A program made the position numbers and the translations under genes. From assembly GCA_003056245.1 (NCBI GenBank), contig MVDH01000001.1, positions 1-64,000 of the forward strand: 64,000 bases of DNA. The letters are read 5' to 3'. Positions 1-8,248 of the stretch are shown here, piece after piece. Origin of the DNA: Cellvibrio sp. 79. GTDB taxonomy: Bacteria; Pseudomonadota; Gammaproteobacteria; Pseudomonadales; Cellvibrionaceae. The notes beneath the pieces are model-generated. The model saw only the letters and a list, made by a program, of their open reading frames with translations. It had not been told where the DNA came from and did no database searches. Numbering within the stretch: the stretch's first letter is position 1; each line of letters starts with the position of its first letter.

Positions 1-1
1 T

Positions 2-55
2 GCGCTCAATCATTTTATGATTGTGTTTGATGAGCGCTTGGTGGATTATCGTTGA
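2..55 (+). CDS. C-terminal tail of an unidentified protein (partial)
   Basis: An open frame enters from the left edge and ends at a TGA at 53-55, giving the tail LNHFMIVFDERLVDYR. The short tail shows no recognisable family. It may be the end of a real upstream gene or a chance open frame; too little is visible to decide. Confidence 0.3.
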   Translation, partial: ALNHFMIVFDERLVDYR

Positions 56-150
56 GTTGGCAGTTACACAGAAATTTTTACAGTCTCGGCACAGTCTCTA
101 ACTCCGACCTGATCTGACAGTTACCAGTTTTCCAAGTGCCTATCATTTTT

Positions 151-606
151 TCACGCCTCTTCACTAACCCTTTCCCACACTGATTCAAAACCACAATCAG
201 ACATAAAACTGCTAATTTCATAATATATATCCTGAAGCATTTCGCTATTATCCAGGCTACCTAAAACAATCACATTTGCCTCAGAATCACTACGCATTTG
301 ATCAACCATTCTCCAAATAAATAACGAAAAATATTCTGCTTCCTGAGAATTTTTAACCCCCAAATCTACCTGTTGCAAAATTTCAGAATCTGAAAAGAAT
401 GTGGCGTAATGAATAATTAAATCTTTAACATGGGAATATCGAGAAAAATACTTCATAAAATTTACCTGCCGATTTGCGGCGCTAGTTTTTCCGTATTCCA
501 CAGCGCTTAAAGTCGAAAAATACATTGTGCCGCCGAAGCATAAGTCATATCCCAAAAGTTTAAAATAACGCCAGGTTTCATTTTTAGCCTTCGTTGACAG
601 CCCCAC
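151..606 (-). CDS. hypothetical protein, 151 aa, AT-rich
   Basis: I do not recognise this protein. It has no signal peptide or membrane segment; it is mixed acidic and aromatic and reads like a small soluble globular protein. Its DNA is clearly AT-richer than the GC-rich intergenic stretch beside it and most of the window. It stands alone, facing the left edge, and the sequence upstream of its ATG runs into the hairpin-rich region 607-865. Unusual composition next to structured DNA suggests recent acquisition, which is inference. An orphan cargo or immunity-type gene is possible, but nothing in the sequence proves it. Confidence 0.6.
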   Translation of the reverse strand: MGLSTKAKNETWRYFKLLGYDLCFGGTMYFSTLSAVEYGKTSAANRQVNFMKYFSRYSHVKDLIIHYATFFSDSEILQQVDLGVKNSQEAEYFSLFIWRMVDQMRSDSEANVIVLGSLDNSEMLQDIYYEISSFMSDCGFESVWERVSEEA

Positions 607-865
607 TTCCTTCCTCTAACCTGCCCGCGCTGCGGTAAATCCCGCAGTCGGGAATTCTGACCCCGTACCCTGGCTGGCACACTGCGTTTTTTCTACGCAT
701 TTCGTGTCCTCGTACAGCTTTGCCTGATGTTATGGCGGCTGGGCGGGGCCACCTTCGGGTGGGCCGGTGTAGCTAGGGCCGGCGGTCAGAACCCCGTTCA
801 GTCCGCCCCCATGATTTCTGATCTCATGGGGGTGGGTTAAGAACACTTAGCTACGAGATTTTATT
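607..865. other. GC-rich noncoding region with hairpins
   Basis: No gene is seen here. The stretch holds a GCTGCGG/CCCGCAG stem near 634-652, a GGCCACC-TTCG-GGTGGGCC stem-loop (747-765, one bulged G), and a 9-bp perfect stem CCCCCATGA/TCATGGGGG (806-832). The 12-mer CCCCGTACCCTG near 661-672 recurs inverted at about 1453-1464, so it brackets the 866-1186 gene. The pattern resembles REP or cassette-type DNA rather than a promoter. Confidence 0.45.
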
Positions 866-1186
866 ATGGATAATGTGACTTCTCTCCCTGTTTCATCCAA
901 TCCCTGCATTATTAAACTCGATCAATTCCAATACACGTTTTACCAACAATCCCGTCTTGAAATTCATTCACCCGAAGGCGAGTGCCTTGCGCAAATTGGT
1001 GAGGAATTAACTCGCATTGCCGAAGAAGATGCAATTTTTCAATTATGCGATCAAGCGTGTTTGTTAGAAGTATTGTTTGATCAAGTACAAGACGATGTGA
1101 AAATTCCGCAGCAAGCATTCACCAGCCTTGCGGATATGATGGGGAAAATTAATGTGCATCTTAAAAAGCAGATAGCTAAAACCTAG
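866..1186 (+). CDS. hypothetical protein, 106 aa
   Basis: This small soluble acidic protein has two cysteines around residues 61-65 (C-DQA-C) and a basic C-terminal tail ending KKQIAKT. There is no signal peptide, membrane segment or recognisable motif. The ATG at 866 lies 33 bp beyond the 806-832 hairpin with only a weak ribosome site. It is flanked by inverted copies of a 12-base sequence (661-672 and 1453-1464), so it could be cargo of a small repeat-bounded unit. The function is unknown. Confidence 0.55.
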   Translation: MDNVTSLPVSSNPCIIKLDQFQYTFYQQSRLEIHSPEGECLAQIGEELTRIAEEDAIFQLCDQACLLEVLFDQVQDDVKIPQQAFTSLADMMGKINVHLKKQIAKT

Positions 1187-1548
1187 AAAAGAAAATTCCA
1201 GGGAAAACAAAGGCGGCTATTGTCGCCTTACCAAAAATATTCCGTAATTCAACGTTTGGATTTCTCCTTATCCAAGCGGGTGCAAATAAAAATTTCCAAA
1301 ATAAACTGCGACATTTAAACAAAAATAGGCAGGATTTTCGTAGCGGCAACAGCTTGAAAATATCGTTGATGAAATGACGGGGTTTGTTTGAACAGTGCAT
1401 TAAAAAAATCACCCGGCACCGGCTGGGCCGGGTGAAAAGCATCTTCCATCCCCGCAGGGTACGGGGCTGGATAGAGGGAGTCGTATGACCCCGGTCACTG
1501 AGAAATCGTTAACTCATTTATTGCTAGTTGTTTATTGCCAATCCGTTT
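1187..1548. other. intergenic region between a small ORF and the GH16 gene
   Basis: No gene is supported. It contains the minus-strand terminator of the GH16 gene (1402-1434), an imperfect CCCCG/CGGGG hairpin (about 1446-1472), and the inverted partner (1453-1464) of the 12-mer at 661-672. Confidence 0.5.
1402..1434 (-). terminator. Rho-independent terminator of the GH16 gene
   Basis: Read on the minus strand, an 8-9 bp stem TCACCCGGC/GCCGGGTGA is followed directly by seven T residues. It lies about 115 bp past the GH16 stop codon. Confidence 0.75.
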
Positions 1549-4500
1549 TTACCAGCCAAGCACGCGCGCTTCCCAGATTGAGTAACCCCATTGGTTAGTG
1601 GCGCTACGGGCGGTGGCGTAAATGCGTACATAACGGTAGTTGCCGGCGATGGTCAGGGTATCGGTACGGTTACCGAAGGTGCCGCCGGTTCTGCTGGCGA
1701 GGTTGGTCCAACTGTTGTTGTCGTTCGAACCTTGTACCAGGTAATTCGCGGCATTTGCTGCTTCCCAATCGATGGCAATACTGCTTAGGGTTTTGGCGCT
1801 ACCCAGATCCAAAACTAACCAGCTTGGATCAAGTGCATGGGCCGATTCCCAACGGGTGCCACTGTTTTTGTCGATAGCGTTAGCCGCTGGCGTCAAGGCA
1901 GTGCTCGCGGTTGCAGTAGCGATGTTCAATTGGGTTGCAGGGCCTTGGCTGGAGCTGGATGATGAGCTGCTAGCGACGGTGCCCTGGGCATAGACTTTCA
2001 ACTCCCAGATTGAGTAACCCCATTGGTTGGTAGCGCTGCGGGCGGTTGCATAGATGCGCACGTAGCGATAGTTGCCAGTGACCGCATGGGTATCAGTGCG
2101 AGTACCAAAGGTGCCGCCGGTTACGGTTTTCAACGTGGTCCAGCTCGCACCAGTGGTGCTGCCCTGGATTTCATAGTTCGCCGCGTTCGCCGCTTCCCAA
2201 TCGATCACCACTTGCGTCAAAGCCCTTGCGCTGCCGAGGTCAACAGTAATCCAGCTTGGATCAACGGCGTGCGCCGATTCCCAACGGGTACCCGGATTGC
2301 CATCAACCGCATTACTAGCGGGTGTTAACTGGGTGCTGGCAGTTACGGTGCGGCCGGTAGATACCAAGACAGGTGGGCAGTTGGTGCAACCGGCTGAACT
2401 TGAGCTGCTGCTCACCGGAATTGAACTGGAACTGCGCGAGCTGCTGCTGATGACTACTGAACTGGAGCTTCTGGAACTGCTGGAAACCACCAGGCTGCTG
2501 CTGGAGCTGCTCGGTACAACCACTTGCGATGAACTGCTTGAAGATGTGCCCACAGTTGCCGGAGCATCCTTGTTGTATTCCATCACGCGGAAGTTATCGA
2601 AGAAGAAAGTGCCGGTGCTGGCAACGCCGGGGGTGATCAGGAATATCAATTGATCGATACCGGTGAATGGGGCAGAGGCTTTGTTGTTAGCCCAATCGCC
2701 CAATGCGGCGCGGAAGTTGAAATTGAATTCCAGGGTTTCCCATTGGCCGGTTTTGGTGGTTTCGGTTTGATAGAAGCTGTGGCGACCTACTTGCCAATCT
2801 GCCGGGGTAACTGCGCTGACTTGCAGCTCGTTTTCCAGGTTCAGGGAGATGATGGTGCCTACCGGCGCGGTGGTGTAAACGTCTACTGCTACGCGCACCA
2901 TGCCGTGTTGCGCATCAATTGCATCGCGAATTCCGGTAATGCCGTTGAATGCGAGGGTGTCGTAAGTTGCACCGGCATCGCGGACATAACGCAATACATT
3001 AGCCGAGTTGTTAACCGCACTTGGTGCAGGGTTAGCGACGGTTGTACGCACACCGCTGGTGTAGGGAGCCGCTTTGATTGCGCCATTGCTGGTGCCGTCG
3101 AAGTTGGCGATGGTTTGCTTCACGCTATAGCCATTGTCGGGCCAGACGATGCGGATGTTATCGATATAGAAATCCGCCGGGCGATTGTGGCCCGCTTCAA
3201 CCATCAGCACGAGGTTATTAGCCTGGCTGGCAGCGATTGCGGAATCCGGAGTGCCGGTATAGCCCAGCTCAACCGTGTGCCACTCGCCCGCTTTACCGAA
3301 GGTGCCGTTGAAGCGTGCCAGGCGGCCGGTGTTGCCATCCCAACTGGGAGTGACGCTGACAACCGCATTGTTTTCCAGGCCGCCGCCGATTTCTTTACCG
3401 AGCAAATTGGTGGCGGAAGCAGGGTAGTAAACATCGGCAAAAATCTTGGCGCGACCGGAGCGAAGTTCGCCCGCGTTCAACTTGCCAAAGCCGGTGAGTT
3501 TGAGGTTATCCCACTGTTGGCTGGCGTCGCGCACATAGTGCAGAACCTTGCCAGAGGTGTTAACCGCACCCGGTGCCGGGTTGTTAACAATTGCACCGGC
3601 ACCAAGGGCGATGCCGTTTTGCACGTGAGCAAGCCCTAACCCACTCTCATAACCGGCGAGTAATTGGGTGCGACCTTGTTCGATGGTGACTGGCTTGCTA
3701 ACGGTTTTCAGGCTGCAACCGCTGTTGAACGTCACGTTGAAGTTACCGGAGCGTGCGCTGTTGCCAATCGAGGCTACGATCTCGCGTGTACCTTGGCCGG
3801 AAACGATGGTTACGCCCGCAGGCAATGACCAGTTGTAACTGGCAGATGCCGGGCCATCCACACGGTATTTCTTGAATGTATCACCGCGATACACATAGGT
3901 ATCGCCTTCCACCGACCAGCTCGCATCGTTCTTGTAAACGGCGACGTAATCCACTTGCATCAACTGCTCGGGGCCTTCGCTGCCGTTCGGATTACCGGCC
4001 AAAGAACCGCCCATCGCCAGGTTCAAAATCACGTGGAAAGGACGGTTGTAGAAAGAGTTCCAGTTGGAGCGGAGCGGCGTCGGGCCATCCAGCTTACTGC
4101 GGGAGCTGGTGATTTTAGGCACGCCATCAATCGACCAGACCATGTTGTCTTCGTACCATTCCACCGCGTAGGTGTGGAAATCGGTTTTGGTGCGGCCGGC
4201 TTCGGGGGCGATCAGGTTGTCCGGATTCGGCCAGCCGGTGTTGCCGTTGTAGGGCCAGTAGGCGCCGTAGTGCAGGGTGCCGAGGATATCTTCGCTGGTA
4301 TTGACGGTTTCGAGGATGTCGATTTCACCGCCCTGTGGCCAACCGTGGGAATCGCGTTGTTGTTCGCTGGTCAGCATCCAGAATGCCGGCCAGGTGCCTG
4401 ATGCGCTCGGTGCTTTGATACGGGCTTCGATCTTGCCGTAAGTCCAATCCTGGGCGTTTTTGGTACGCAGGCGTGCGGAAGTCCAGCTCTTGCCTTCGTA

Positions 4501-4755
4501 GTTTTCGCGGATGGCTTTGATATTCAGCAAACCGCCGCTAACCCACATATTCTGCGGGCGATCGGTGTAGTACTGGAGTTCCCCATTGCCGCCACCGTCA
4601 CCATTCACTTCTTGCGACCAGTTGTTGCGATCAATAGTGGTGCCATTAAAGTCATCTTTCCACACCTGGTTCCAACCACAGGTTTGCGCCTGGGTGGCTT
4701 GGCTGGCGAGAAGAAGACTAATAGGGAGCAGGCCAATGCTGGCTAGTTTTTTCAT
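1549..4755 (-). CDS. secreted multimodular GH16 beta-glucanase (laminarinase-like)
   Basis: A secreted endo-beta-1,3(4)-glucanase is predicted. I start at the ATG at 4755 (MKKLAS) because GAGAGG lies just upstream; a TTG four codons earlier is less likely. That gives 1068 aa. Residues 1-23 form a signal peptide ending AQA. The GH16 domain spans about 24-280 with the retaining-enzyme motif E144-I-D146-I-L-E149. An Ig/PKD-like module follows (about 282-362), then two related jelly-roll-like modules (about 365-545 and 550-740), each ending in an F-(Y/F)-(I/F)-DN-(I/F)-R strand. A long serine-rich linker comes next, then two F5/8C (CBM32-like) modules near 805-930 and 940-1068 joined by a short serine run. 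The last two modules are near-duplicates at DNA level. A membrane-type AraC regulator is divergent from it and probably controls it. GH16 also covers agarases and carrageenases, so the exact substrate is inferred. Confidence 0.93.
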   Translation of the reverse strand: MKKLASIGLLPISLLLASQATQAQTCGWNQVWKDDFNGTTIDRNNWSQEVNGDGGGNGELQYYTDRPQNMWVSGGLLNIKAIRENYEGKSWTSARLRTKNAQDWTYGKIEARIKAPSASGTWPAFWMLTSEQQRDSHGWPQGGEIDILETVNTSEDILGTLHYGAYWPYNGNTGWPNPDNLIAPEAGRTKTDFHTYAVEWYEDNMVWSIDGVPKITSSRSKLDGPTPLRSNWNSFYNRPFHVILNLAMGGSLAGNPNGSEGPEQLMQVDYVAVYKNDASWSVEGDTYVYRGDTFKKYRVDGPASASYNWSLPAGVTIVSGQGTREIVASIGNSARSGNFNVTFNSGCSLKTVSKPVTIEQGRTQLLAGYESGLGLAHVQNGIALGAGAIVNNPAPGAVNTSGKVLHYVRDASQQWDNLKLTGFGKLNAGELRSGRAKIFADVYYPASATNLLGKEIGGGLENNAVVSVTPSWDGNTGRLARFNGTFGKAGEWHTVELGYTGTPDSAIAASQANNLVLMVEAGHNRPADFYIDNIRIVWPDNGYSVKQTIANFDGTSNGAIKAAPYTSGVRTTVANPAPSAVNNSANVLRYVRDAGATYDTLAFNGITGIRDAIDAQHGMVRVAVDVYTTAPVGTIISLNLENELQVSAVTPADWQVGRHSFYQTETTKTGQWETLEFNFNFRAALGDWANNKASAPFTGIDQLIFLITPGVASTGTFFFDNFRVMEYNKDAPATVGTSSSSSSQVVVPSSSSSSLVVSSSSRSSSSVVISSSSRSSSSIPVSSSSSSAGCTNCPPVLVSTGRTVTASTQLTPASNAVDGNPGTRWESAHAVDPSWITVDLGSARALTQVVIDWEAANAANYEIQGSTTGASWTTLKTVTGGTFGTRTDTHAVTGNYRYVRIYATARSATNQWGYSIWELKVYAQGTVASSSSSSSSQGPATQLNIATATASTALTPAANAIDKNSGTRWESAHALDPSWLVLDLGSAKTLSSIAIDWEAANAANYLVQGSNDNNSWTNLASRTGGTFGNRTDTLTIAGNYRYVRIYATARSATNQWGYSIWEARVLGW

Positions 4756-4849
4756 ATTGCCTCTCAATCTTTATTGTTAGATTTGTATTGCTTAGCGGGT
4801 TGAAGCTAGTGGATGCAGTCAGTCTCTGCATGTCGTGCACTATTTCATC

Positions 4850-4878
4850 GGAGGCGCGCGGTGTGCCTCCTGTTTTTT
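4850..4878 (+). terminator. terminator-like hairpin in the GH16/AraC divergent region
   Basis: GGAGGC (4850-4855) pairs with GCCTCC (4865-4870) and is followed by TGTTTTTT. It could end stray rightward transcription or attenuate the AraC gene at 5017. The stem is short, so I am unsure. Confidence 0.4.
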
Positions 4879-4903
4879 GCAAATTGTGTAAAACTGAGAA
4901 GGC

Positions 4904-4927
4904 CCACTTGATGAAATAGCAAAGTGG
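4904..4927. promoter_or_regulatory. 24-bp palindrome, candidate glycoside hydrolase operator
   Basis: The arms are CCACTTGA and CAAAGTGG around an AT-rich centre; outer six bases pair perfectly. It lies about 137 bp upstream of the first possible GH16 start codon (4767). A palindrome matching at about 17 of 24 positions (read on the minus strand) lies 138 bp upstream of the GH5 start. The shared form and spacing suggest a common regulator site. Confidence 0.5.
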
Positions 4928-5016
4928 GAACTGTGGGACCGGTAACTTCGGTGGTAATTTAATGGCCGGGTCAAACCACCAGTCTCTAAAGAAGCCGCTT
5001 AGCGAGCATAAAAATA

Positions 5017-6207
5017 ATGAAGAATCTGCTACTCAACCTCCACGAGGTGGTCATTGTCTTGACCATCATTGAAACCCTGCTGTTATGTGTGGCCTTGGGA
5101 TTACTGCCGGCCAATGCCGGACAAATTCCCCGCAAACAGCCGCGCCGATTATTGCAGGCATTCTTTTTATTGGTTGTAGGCATGCTGACAACCACCCTGA
5201 TTACCTGGAATGCCAGCTTCCAGGCGATGGCGATAGCCAATTACCCGATCATCCCCGCGCTGTTATCCGCCTGCTTGTTGCTGCAAGGGCCGGTACTGTT
5301 TTATTACCTCCGTTCGTTGTCGCAGGAGATTAATTTCCAACGCTGGTACCACGGTATACATCTATTACCGGCATTGGTGGCGTTGGCCGTAATTTTTGCC
5401 TATGACCTGAGCATTTATGATTGGATGCCCGGGCATTGGCCAGAGCTATTGCACGCTGACCGTATGGCGATGGCGTTTGTGTGGGCGCTATTCAAATGCT
5501 CGCCGCTGGGCTACGTCCTTGCCTGTTTTTATACCGAGCATCGCCTGCGCCAACAGATGGAGCAGATGTATTCGGCGATTTCCGAGCGCGAACTGCGCTT
5601 GGCTGATCTGGTTCTGGGGGGATTTTTTATCCACTGGTTCTGGTCATTCATAGCGTACTTTCTGGGCGGATATGTCAGCGGCGAAACCAACGACTTGCTG
5701 GGAATACTCAATAACTACCTGACGGTCATCCTTATTAATGTCGTATTCCTGTTTGGCTGGCGCAACACCCGCCAATTATTGAAACAGGACTTTATTGAGA
5801 TTACCGATACCGGCAAAGACCGTTTGCAGGAAATGGCGCAGGTGGATGAAAAGCTGCAGGCGGTAGAAAACGGCATTCGCCAGCAGCGTTTGCATCTGGA
5901 AAGCCAGATCAACCTGGAGCGGTTTGCGGAGTTGGTGGGGGTGAAACCGCGCGAGCTTTCCACCATTATCAATGACCACTACCAGCAGAATTTTTTCGAG
6001 TTCATTAACAGCCAGCGGGTGGAAGAAGCCAAGCGCTTGTTAGCCGCGCCGGAATGTGTGGGCGATACGGTGTTGGATATCCTCTACAAATCCGGCTTTA
6101 ACAGCCAGTCCGCCTTTCACCGGTTTTTCAAGCGCATGGTGGGCATGACGCCGTCGGAATATCGCAAACAGGCGCACCGCAGTCTGTCTGCTATCAATCC
6201 ACTGTGA
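5017..6207 (+). CDS. AraC-family regulator with N-terminal membrane domain
   Basis: The N-terminal half (about 1-240) holds about seven hydrophobic helices separated by short loops. The C-terminal part (about 290-390) is an AraC/XylS double helix-turn-helix, with the signature region around ILYKSGFNSQSAFHRFFK and MTPSEYR. Such proteins sense from the membrane and bind DNA in the cytoplasm; the family is common in Cellvibrionaceae and Bacteroidetes beside polysaccharide genes. It is divergent from the GH16 gene and shares its 260-bp control region, so control of that gene is the natural guess. The gene at 29517-30644 has the same architecture. The ribosome site before 5017 is weak and the start is less certain than the frame. 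Confidence 0.85.
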   Translation: MKNLLLNLHEVVIVLTIIETLLLCVALGLLPANAGQIPRKQPRRLLQAFFLLVVGMLTTTLITWNASFQAMAIANYPIIPALLSACLLLQGPVLFYYLRSLSQEINFQRWYHGIHLLPALVALAVIFAYDLSIYDWMPGHWPELLHADRMAMAFVWALFKCSPLGYVLACFYTEHRLRQQMEQMYSAISERELRLADLVLGGFFIHWFWSFIAYFLGGYVSGETNDLLGILNNYLTVILINVVFLFGWRNTRQLLKQDFIEITDTGKDRLQEMAQVDEKLQAVENGIRQQRLHLESQINLERFAELVGVKPRELSTIINDHYQQNFFEFINSQRVEEAKRLLAAPECVGDTVLDILYKSGFNSQSAFHRFFKRMVGMTPSEYRKQAHRSLSAINPL

Positions 6208-6210
6208 TGG

Positions 6211-6705
6211 TTAATCCAGCTTGATCACTGGCGGCGAATTCTGGCTGGCGATGCCGGCCATTTTCTCGATATAGGCGGCGAAGCTCGGGTCTTCGCCGGT
6301 CAATAACTTGGGCAACAGGGCGCGGAAATGCGGCTTGTGGCACCACTCCACAATGTAGTCTTCCCAGGAGTTCCAGCGCCGGGCTTGTTTCGGGGCCATA
6401 TCTTCTTCGTACAACAGCAGGTAGGCGCGCTCGAACAGTGACACCAGCATGCTGAAAATAATCGTCAGCCGCTCTTTTTGTTCATCGTTGAGGGGCGGGA
6501 TTTCGGTGGTGGAGAACAGCCGTAAGTCGGGGTTCTCCAGGGCGATGCGTAAAAAATCCTGATAGTTATCGGAGACTAGCTGGTAAACCTCTTCCTCTTC
6601 ATTCTCACGCTCTTTGCGCTGCTCGTACAAAAACACAAATATGGCCATGGGCAAGCCGATCACAGTCACTACGTAACTGCCAATTTCCCAAAATTCTGCG
6701 GACAT
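6211..6705 (-). CDS. hypothetical membrane-anchored protein, 164 aa
   Basis: One N-terminal membrane helix (about residues 8-27, ending FVFLYEQRK) precedes a charged helical stretch (RKERENEEEEV) and a soluble domain rich in tryptophan and aromatic residues. This resembles the layout of small DUF4760-like proteins, but I cannot name a family securely. It converges on the AraC gene with a 3-bp gap and has its own promoter region on the other side, so it is probably a single-gene unit. The function is unknown. Confidence 0.65.
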   Translation of the reverse strand: MSAEFWEIGSYVVTVIGLPMAIFVFLYEQRKERENEEEEVYQLVSDNYQDFLRIALENPDLRLFSTTEIPPLNDEQKERLTIIFSMLVSLFERAYLLLYEEDMAPKQARRWNSWEDYIVEWCHKPHFRALLPKLLTGEDPSFAAYIEKMAGIASQNSPPVIKLD

Positions 6706-6805
6706 GTTTCATTCCTCCTGCTCGCTAATGGAAATTCTAACAGGGCTTGGGGGAGGCAGGAGCGAACTTTAGGTAAACATACTTAGGTGAGAGAAGTCAT
6801 TTATT

Positions 6806-6890
6806 CCTGTTTTATCATTTTGTAAGTTTTTAACGTTTTGATTTTAAAGGAATTATTTTTTTAATCGATTTATCTATACCTGTTTTATCA
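6806..6890 (+). repeat. 12-bp direct repeats upstream of the DCC-desaturase genes
   Basis: CCTGTTTTATCA occurs at 6806-6817 and again at 6879-6890, 73 bp apart (close to seven helical turns), within an AT-rich intergenic region about 80-160 bp before the gene at 6968. The pair could be activator or repressor sites. Confidence 0.4.
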
Positions 6891-6967
6891 AAATGGAAGT
6901 TGGCGCCTTTTGGCTCCCCTAGAGTGCAGGCATTCCCAGCCACTCAGCGCTTGTTTAGGAGACAGCC

Positions 6968-7384
6968 ATGCCCACTTCTGTAAACCCAGCTTCATCGATC
7001 AGTGTCTTTTTTGATAACGACTGTGCCATTTGCCGGCGCGAAGTTTCCTTCTGCAAAACATTGGATAAAGACCAACGTATTAACTGGATTGACCTGCGTA
7101 GCCAACGCCAGTTAGCGGCGGATATGGGGGTGGATTTTGCGGCGGCGATGGAATTGCTCCATGTGCTGGATGCCGGGGGTAATTTGCATATTGGCCTCGC
7201 GGGGCATCTGGAAATGTGGTCGTATTTGCCGGGTTATCGCCACCTTAGCCGCGTATTGCGCCGGTTTCCGTGGTTGGCGGCGCAGTGTGACCGGTATTAC
7301 CGCCTGTTTACCCGTTTGCGCCCCGGCGCGTTTAAGCGCAACGCCGGTGAGATCCGTCTGTGTGATGGAGGTTGTAATGAATAA
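6968..7384 (+). CDS. DCC-family (DUF393) thiol-disulfide oxidoreductase-like protein
   Basis: The N-terminus carries the family motif in the form FFDNDCAICRREV, with the cysteine pair C19-x-x-C22 in a thioredoxin-like fold; the usual family form is DGDCxxC. At 138 aa it is normal in size. The stop codon overlaps the start of the downstream desaturase by 8 bases, so the two are translationally coupled. A role in redox or lipid-related chemistry together with the desaturase is plausible but unproven. GGAGA precedes the ATG at normal spacing (AGGAGACAGCC-ATG). Confidence 0.85.
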   Translation: MPTSVNPASSISVFFDNDCAICRREVSFCKTLDKDQRINWIDLRSQRQLAADMGVDFAAAMELLHVLDAGGNLHIGLAGHLEMWSYLPGYRHLSRVLRRFPWLAAQCDRYYRLFTRLRPGAFKRNAGEIRLCDGGCNE

Positions 7385-8246
7385 TCACAGCCATCATGCA
7401 CATTCCCAGTCCCACCCCCATTCTCATGAGCGGCCTGCGTTTGATACCCAATCGGTACGCTGGAAGGATCTGGTTGAGTATCAGCGTTTTGAAACAGTGC
7501 GCGAATTATGCCTGCCGTTACCCTGGCTGTTTGCCGTTTATCTCTGTGGCCAGCAGGCAGCGGGCGTTGCTGGTTGGGCGCATTGGGGGTGGCTGGTCGC
7601 GCTCGGCATTGCGGTTATCTATGTGTTTATGCTGGGTTTGCGTGTAGCGCACAACGCCTTCCATGGCACTTTGGGCTTAACTCGCAGTGGCGATCATTGG
7701 GTAATGCTGGTTGTCAGTGTGATGTTGCTGGGCTCGTCCCACGCGATCAATTACACCCACATGTATCACCACAAACACTGCATGCAAAAAGGCGATGTGG
7801 AAGGCGAATTGGCCAATCTTCCTTTTTGGCAGGCGCTTATTAAAAGCCCGATTTACCCTATCTACATCCACGTTGTTGCCATGCGCGATGCACCCTTGGC
7901 AGAAAAACGCTGGATACAAGCCGAGCTGGCTGCCAGTTTGCTGGTGCATGGTGCGCTGCTGCTGTGGTTTGAATCACCGATATCGATTTTCTATGGCCTG
8001 CTAATGCTGACGGCCAATCTATCGGCACCCATGGTGGGGATTTGGGCTGTACATCGCCAGAGCGAAGATTCTCCGGTGGATGCGCGCTCATGCCGCTCCA
8101 GAGTCATGAATATTTTAACCTGCGGCATGTTTTACCACGCCGAGCACCATTTATTTCCCGCCGTACCCACTTGCCATTTGGGGGAGTTAGCCAAGCGAAT
8201 CGATGCTACCGGCGTAAAGTTTTTGGGGGTGATGGAGTTGGAGTGA
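7377..8246 (+). CDS. membrane fatty acid desaturase
   Basis: This di-iron membrane desaturase or hydroxylase inserts a double bond (or hydroxyl) in acyl chains. The start is ATG 7377, chosen for GGAGG five bases upstream and for the 8-base overlap with the preceding gene; it gives 289 aa. The three histidine boxes are present: H92-NAF-H96, H128-MY-HH132 and H254-AE-HH258. Hydrophobic segments lie between them. The first 17 residues are unusually histidine-rich (HSHHAHSQSHPHSH), which could bind metal. The direct repeats at 6806 and 6879 may regulate the pair. Substrate and regiospecificity cannot be read from the sequence. Confidence 0.9.
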   Translation: MNNHSHHAHSQSHPHSHERPAFDTQSVRWKDLVEYQRFETVRELCLPLPWLFAVYLCGQQAAGVAGWAHWGWLVALGIAVIYVFMLGLRVAHNAFHGTLGLTRSGDHWVMLVVSVMLLGSSHAINYTHMYHHKHCMQKGDVEGELANLPFWQALIKSPIYPIYIHVVAMRDAPLAEKRWIQAELAASLLVHGALLLWFESPISIFYGLLMLTANLSAPMVGIWAVHRQSEDSPVDARSCRSRVMNILTCGMFYHAEHHLFPAVPTCHLGELAKRIDATGVKFLGVMELE

Positions 8247-8248
8247 CA

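Noticed and set aside
721-780. Possible integron attC site (GTTATGGC next to a long hairpin)
   Set aside because: The GTTRRRY core is not matched and no paired RYYYAAC site or integrase is present.
2650-3639. 329-aa open frame on the + strand inside the GH16 gene
   Set aside because: It is the antisense shadow of a well-supported GH16 gene; composition is biased by the coding strand and no family motif is seen.
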